Below, in pieces: positions 61,975 through 64,000 of a DNA stretch of 64,000 bases (position 1 is its first letter; every line of letters starts with the position of its first letter). The stretch spans positions 186,001 through 250,000 of the forward strand of contig NZ_AUXV01000067.1 of NCBI RefSeq assembly GCF_001625575.1, read 5' to 3'. The notes below the pieces were generated by a model. It saw nothing but the letters and a program-made list of their open reading frames with translations. It searched no databases and had not been told where the DNA came from. A program made the position numbers and the translations under genes. This DNA comes from Pseudoalteromonas luteoviolacea S2607 (GTDB lineage Bacteria > Pseudomonadota > Gammaproteobacteria > Enterobacterales > Alteromonadaceae).

Positions 61975-62140
61975 AACCACTCCAACTTCAACTTGATGGA
62001 AATCCAGTATAACATCGAAAACTGAAAAATGGATTAACGTTAAGTGGCTTAATTTTAAACCTTAAATGTTACTCGCCGCTTCGGGTGCTTACTAACAAAT
62101 AAGTTCGTCAATAAAACGGTATCTTATTGCTAAAGAGCAT

Positions 62141-62149
62141 TGTTATAAT
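62141..62149 (+). promoter_or_regulatory. Extended -10 promoter of yajQ
   Basis: TGT-TATAAT (62141-62149), identical to the thiI element, 31 bases before the yajQ ATG. Confidence 0.45.
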
Positions 62150-62179
62150 TCGAAGCAAATTTGATTTGAGGAGAGAGCA

Positions 62180-62662
62180 ATGCCTTCTTTTGATATTGTG
62201 TCTGAAATAGAAATGACCGAGGCTAAAAATACAGTCGATAACGCGAACAGAGAATTGGAAACTCGCTATGATTTTCGAGGTGTAGAAGCATCGATTGAAC
62301 TAAAAGATGAAGTAATTCAATTAAAGTCTGAATCAGAACAGCAAGTTATGCAATTGTTTGACATGGTTGTTGGTAAAGCTGCAAAGCGTGGTTTGGATGT
62401 TGGTAGTTTTGAACTAAAAGACGTGGAGCGTAGTGGTAAAACATTTGCTCGTAAAGTCGCGTTGAAGCAAGGTATTGATAAAGATATGGCTAAAAAGGTT
62501 GTCAAACTTATCAAGGACTCAAAACTAAAAGTTCAGGCAGCAATACAAGGTGAAGAAGTACGTGTCACTGGTAAAAAGCGAGATGATTTACAAGAAGTTA
62601 TGCAACTAATTCGCACCGCTGAGTTGGGTCAACCTTTTCAGTTTAAAAACTTCAGAGACTAA
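62180..62662 (+). CDS. yajQ: YajQ-family nucleotide-binding protein
   Basis: 160 residues (E. coli YajQ is 163) with the family start MPSFDIVSEIEMTEAKNTVD and the blocks TRYDFRGVEASIEL, KRGLDVGSFE and VRVTGKKRDDLQEVMQLI. The ending is GQPFQFKNFRD. The ATG follows GAGGAGAGAG. Members bind cyclic di-GMP in Xanthomonas and are otherwise tied to nucleic-acid or nucleotide binding. A cyclic di-GMP link would fit the GGDEF protein elsewhere in the window but is not shown by the sequence. Confidence 0.93.
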   Translation: MPSFDIVSEIEMTEAKNTVDNANRELETRYDFRGVEASIELKDEVIQLKSESEQQVMQLFDMVVGKAAKRGLDVGSFELKDVERSGKTFARKVALKQGIDKDMAKKVVKLIKDSKLKVQAAIQGEEVRVTGKKRDDLQEVMQLIRTAELGQPFQFKNFRD

Positions 62663-62763
62663 TCTTTGATCCAGTTAGAGTTCCAAGTATAAATTCCTTG
62701 CTGGAACTCTAGACGTCCATTGACATCCCCCTTATAAATCCCGACAATATGCGCTGAATTTCG

Positions 62764-62942
62764 AGGTGCCAAGCTACAGCTAAACTGTCCGTAGATTGGA
62801 TAATCGGGAAGTTGGTGCGCACAAGTAGTGTATGTGCAAATCCAACGCTGCCCCCGCAACGGTAGAACTGTGTTCGCGCAGTTGAGCCCGGAGACCGGCC
62901 TTGAACCAGACTCATTGATTGAACTTTGTGCGGTGGGCACGA
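62764..62942 (+). promoter_or_regulatory. Cobalamin riboswitch upstream of btuB
   Basis: The conserved core is plain. GGTGCC is at 62765-62770, then TAATCGGGAA, TCCAACGCTGCCCCCGCAAC near 62841-62860, and the B12 box GAGCCCGGAGACCGGCC at 62884-62900. GGCAC at 62936-62940 can close P1 with GTGCC at 62766-62770. P1 ends 15 bases before the btuB ATG, and AGGGG lies between, so control of ribosome access is likely. There is no obvious separate terminator hairpin. Adenosylcobalamin should shut off btuB. Confidence 0.93.
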
Positions 62943-62955
62943 AGTAGGGGAAACC

Positions 62956-64000
62956 ATGTTTAAAAAATCTGCTCTAAGCCTTGCTGTACTAGCTGCGGCT
63001 TCTTTTAACGTATCTGCAAATCAAGATATTGAACGCATCACCGTCACTGCGAATAAATTCGAACAACCTATAACAAATACGCTAGCGAGCGTATCAATTA
63101 TTGACCGTGTTCAAATTGAAAAGCTTAACGTACGAGACATTCCATCGCTCTTAAATACTTTACCCGGTGTTGACGTCGTCAGAAATGGTGGATTTGGTCA
63201 AATCGCAAGTGTCTTTGTCCGCGGTGCGTCAATTAAGCGTACTCTTGTGCTTGTAGATGGCGTAAGAGTCAGTGATTCCAACTCAGGCAATGTGTCATTT
63301 ACTAATATCCCAGTAAACAGTATTGAGCGCATTGAAGTGGTAAAAGGTGCGCGTGCAGCGATATATGGTTCAGATGCGGTATCGGGTGTTATTAACATCA
63401 TTACGCGTGAGTCTCAAACAAACCAAATTGCACTTACATCTGGTAGCAACAACTATGTTGAAGCGCAAGCAGCTGGTCACTTTAAGTCTGGTAAATTGCG
63501 TTTAAGCTACAACCTTGGGTATCAAGAAACCGATGGCTACGATGTGATTGAAAAAGATCCGAGCGCCCCCAGAGGCAAAAACCACGACAGAGACGGGTAC
63601 GAAAACGAAAACTTTGGCTTCAATTTGGCGTATGACTTTGAAGAGTATGGCGAACTTTCAGCTTTAGGCCAATTTAGTCAAGGTGAAGCGCAATACGATA
63701 GCAATTGGGGCAACGATGAGTATGAGTTTGATAACTATACAGCTAAAGTCGCTTGGCAAAAGGGCTCTGAGCGTTTAACCCAAAATGCATCTGTCAGCGT
63801 TTCTCAAGAAGAAAATACACAACAGGGAAGCGGTACAGTCAATGTCTACAGCACTGAGCGTGAAGAAATTGAATACCGCGCCCGTTTTGCAGTGATTGAC
63901 TCCTTACAAGGGACGGCTGGCATCTCGCATTTACGCGAAGACATATCAAAATCTACCGCAAAGTTTGCGCAAACAGAGCGTGATAATACGGCTATTTTTG
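62956..64000 (+). CDS. btuB: TonB-dependent vitamin B12 receptor, 5' part
   Basis: Outer-membrane cobalamin transporter, cut by the right edge; 348 codons are visible with no stop. Signal peptide MFKKSALSLAVLAAASFNVSA. The TonB box is in ERITVTANKFEQP, which resembles the start of E. coli BtuB. Next comes the plug domain (LPGVDVVRNGGFGQIASVFV, VLVDGVRVSDSNSG, VVKGARAAIYGSDAVSGVIN) and then barrel strands. AGGGG lies close upstream. The riboswitch immediately before it supports a cobalamin substrate. Confidence 0.92.
   Translation, partial: MFKKSALSLAVLAAASFNVSANQDIERITVTANKFEQPITNTLASVSIIDRVQIEKLNVRDIPSLLNTLPGVDVVRNGGFGQIASVFVRGASIKRTLVLVDGVRVSDSNSGNVSFTNIPVNSIERIEVVKGARAAIYGSDAVSGVINIITRESQTNQIALTSGSNNYVEAQAAGHFKSGKLRLSYNLGYQETDGYDVIEKDPSAPRGKNHDRDGYENENFGFNLAYDFEEYGELSALGQFSQGEAQYDSNWGNDEYEFDNYTAKVAWQKGSERLTQNASVSVSQEENTQQGSGTVNVYSTEREEIEYRARFAVIDSLQGTAGISHLREDISKSTAKFAQTERDNTAIF

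Overview
The window looks like chromosome from a marine gammaproteobacterium of the Alteromonadales, most likely Pseudoalteromonas or a close relative. The reasons are moderately AT-rich DNA, Gram-negative envelope genes throughout (Wza, Wzi, YjbH, BtuB), a complete argE/argCBFGH arginine locus, and a DUF3581-type gene. The genus is an inference. No rRNA, tRNA, insertion sequence, prophage or CRISPR array was seen.

Positions 1-33772 are one large surface-polysaccharide locus read on the + strand. It opens with ugd. After a roughly 690-base leader come the export and control genes wza-wzb-wzc. Sugar-nucleotide genes follow: wecB and wecC (UDP-ManNAcA), rmlA-rmlC-rmlB-rmlD (dTDP-L-rhamnose), and a dTDP-3-amino-3,6-dideoxyhexose branch (FdtA/QdtA-like isomerase, NeuD-like acyltransferase, beta-propeller protein, FemAB-like acyltransferase, FdtB/QdtB-like aminotransferase). 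Next are a Wzx flippase, two GT2 transferases around a Wzy polymerase, a WbpG-HisH-HisF amidotransferase trio, a two-domain oxidoreductase with a heparinase-like partner, a GT4 transferase, a 4-keto-reductase/epimerase, a PglC-size initiating phosphosugar transferase and a WbpM-type 4,6-dehydratase. A good intrinsic terminator follows WbpM, and a YjbH-family outer-membrane protein comes after it. One initiating transferase plus three glycosyltransferases, matched by four sugar pathways, suggests a Wzx/Wzy-dependent capsule or O-antigen with a tetrasaccharide repeat: QuiNAc or FucNAc, L-Rha, an acylated Qui3N/Fuc3N, and a ManNAcA derivative that may carry an amidino group.

Positions 34237-48700 are mixed housekeeping and accessory genes. 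They include an Ala/Val/Thr-rich lipoprotein with its own promoter and terminator, a Crp/Fnr-family regulator, small membrane proteins, an exported amidohydrolase, a solitary proB, a diguanylate cyclase, a thioredoxin-fold protein, gltX, an OhrR-like regulator in an operon with a glutathione peroxidase, a LysR regulator divergent from a YqhD-like alcohol dehydrogenase, a cytochrome b561 and a DUF3581 protein.

Positions 48697-55470 hold the arginine locus: argE on the - strand, divergent from argC-argB-argF-argG-argH. A textbook ARG box lies in the divergent promoter, and strong hairpin terminators flank the locus.

Positions 55470-64000 contain an unexplained 51-residue peptide gene followed by a multi-pass membrane protein, then coaD and a Wzi-family capsule protein, a TetR regulator, thiI, panE with a VanZ-like gene, yajQ, and a cobalamin riboswitch ahead of btuB, which runs off the right edge. 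The most unusual points are the HisF homologue that has lost its catalytic Asp11, the cytoplasmic heparinase-like protein paired with a fused oxidoreductase, and the 51-residue peptide and membrane-protein pair.
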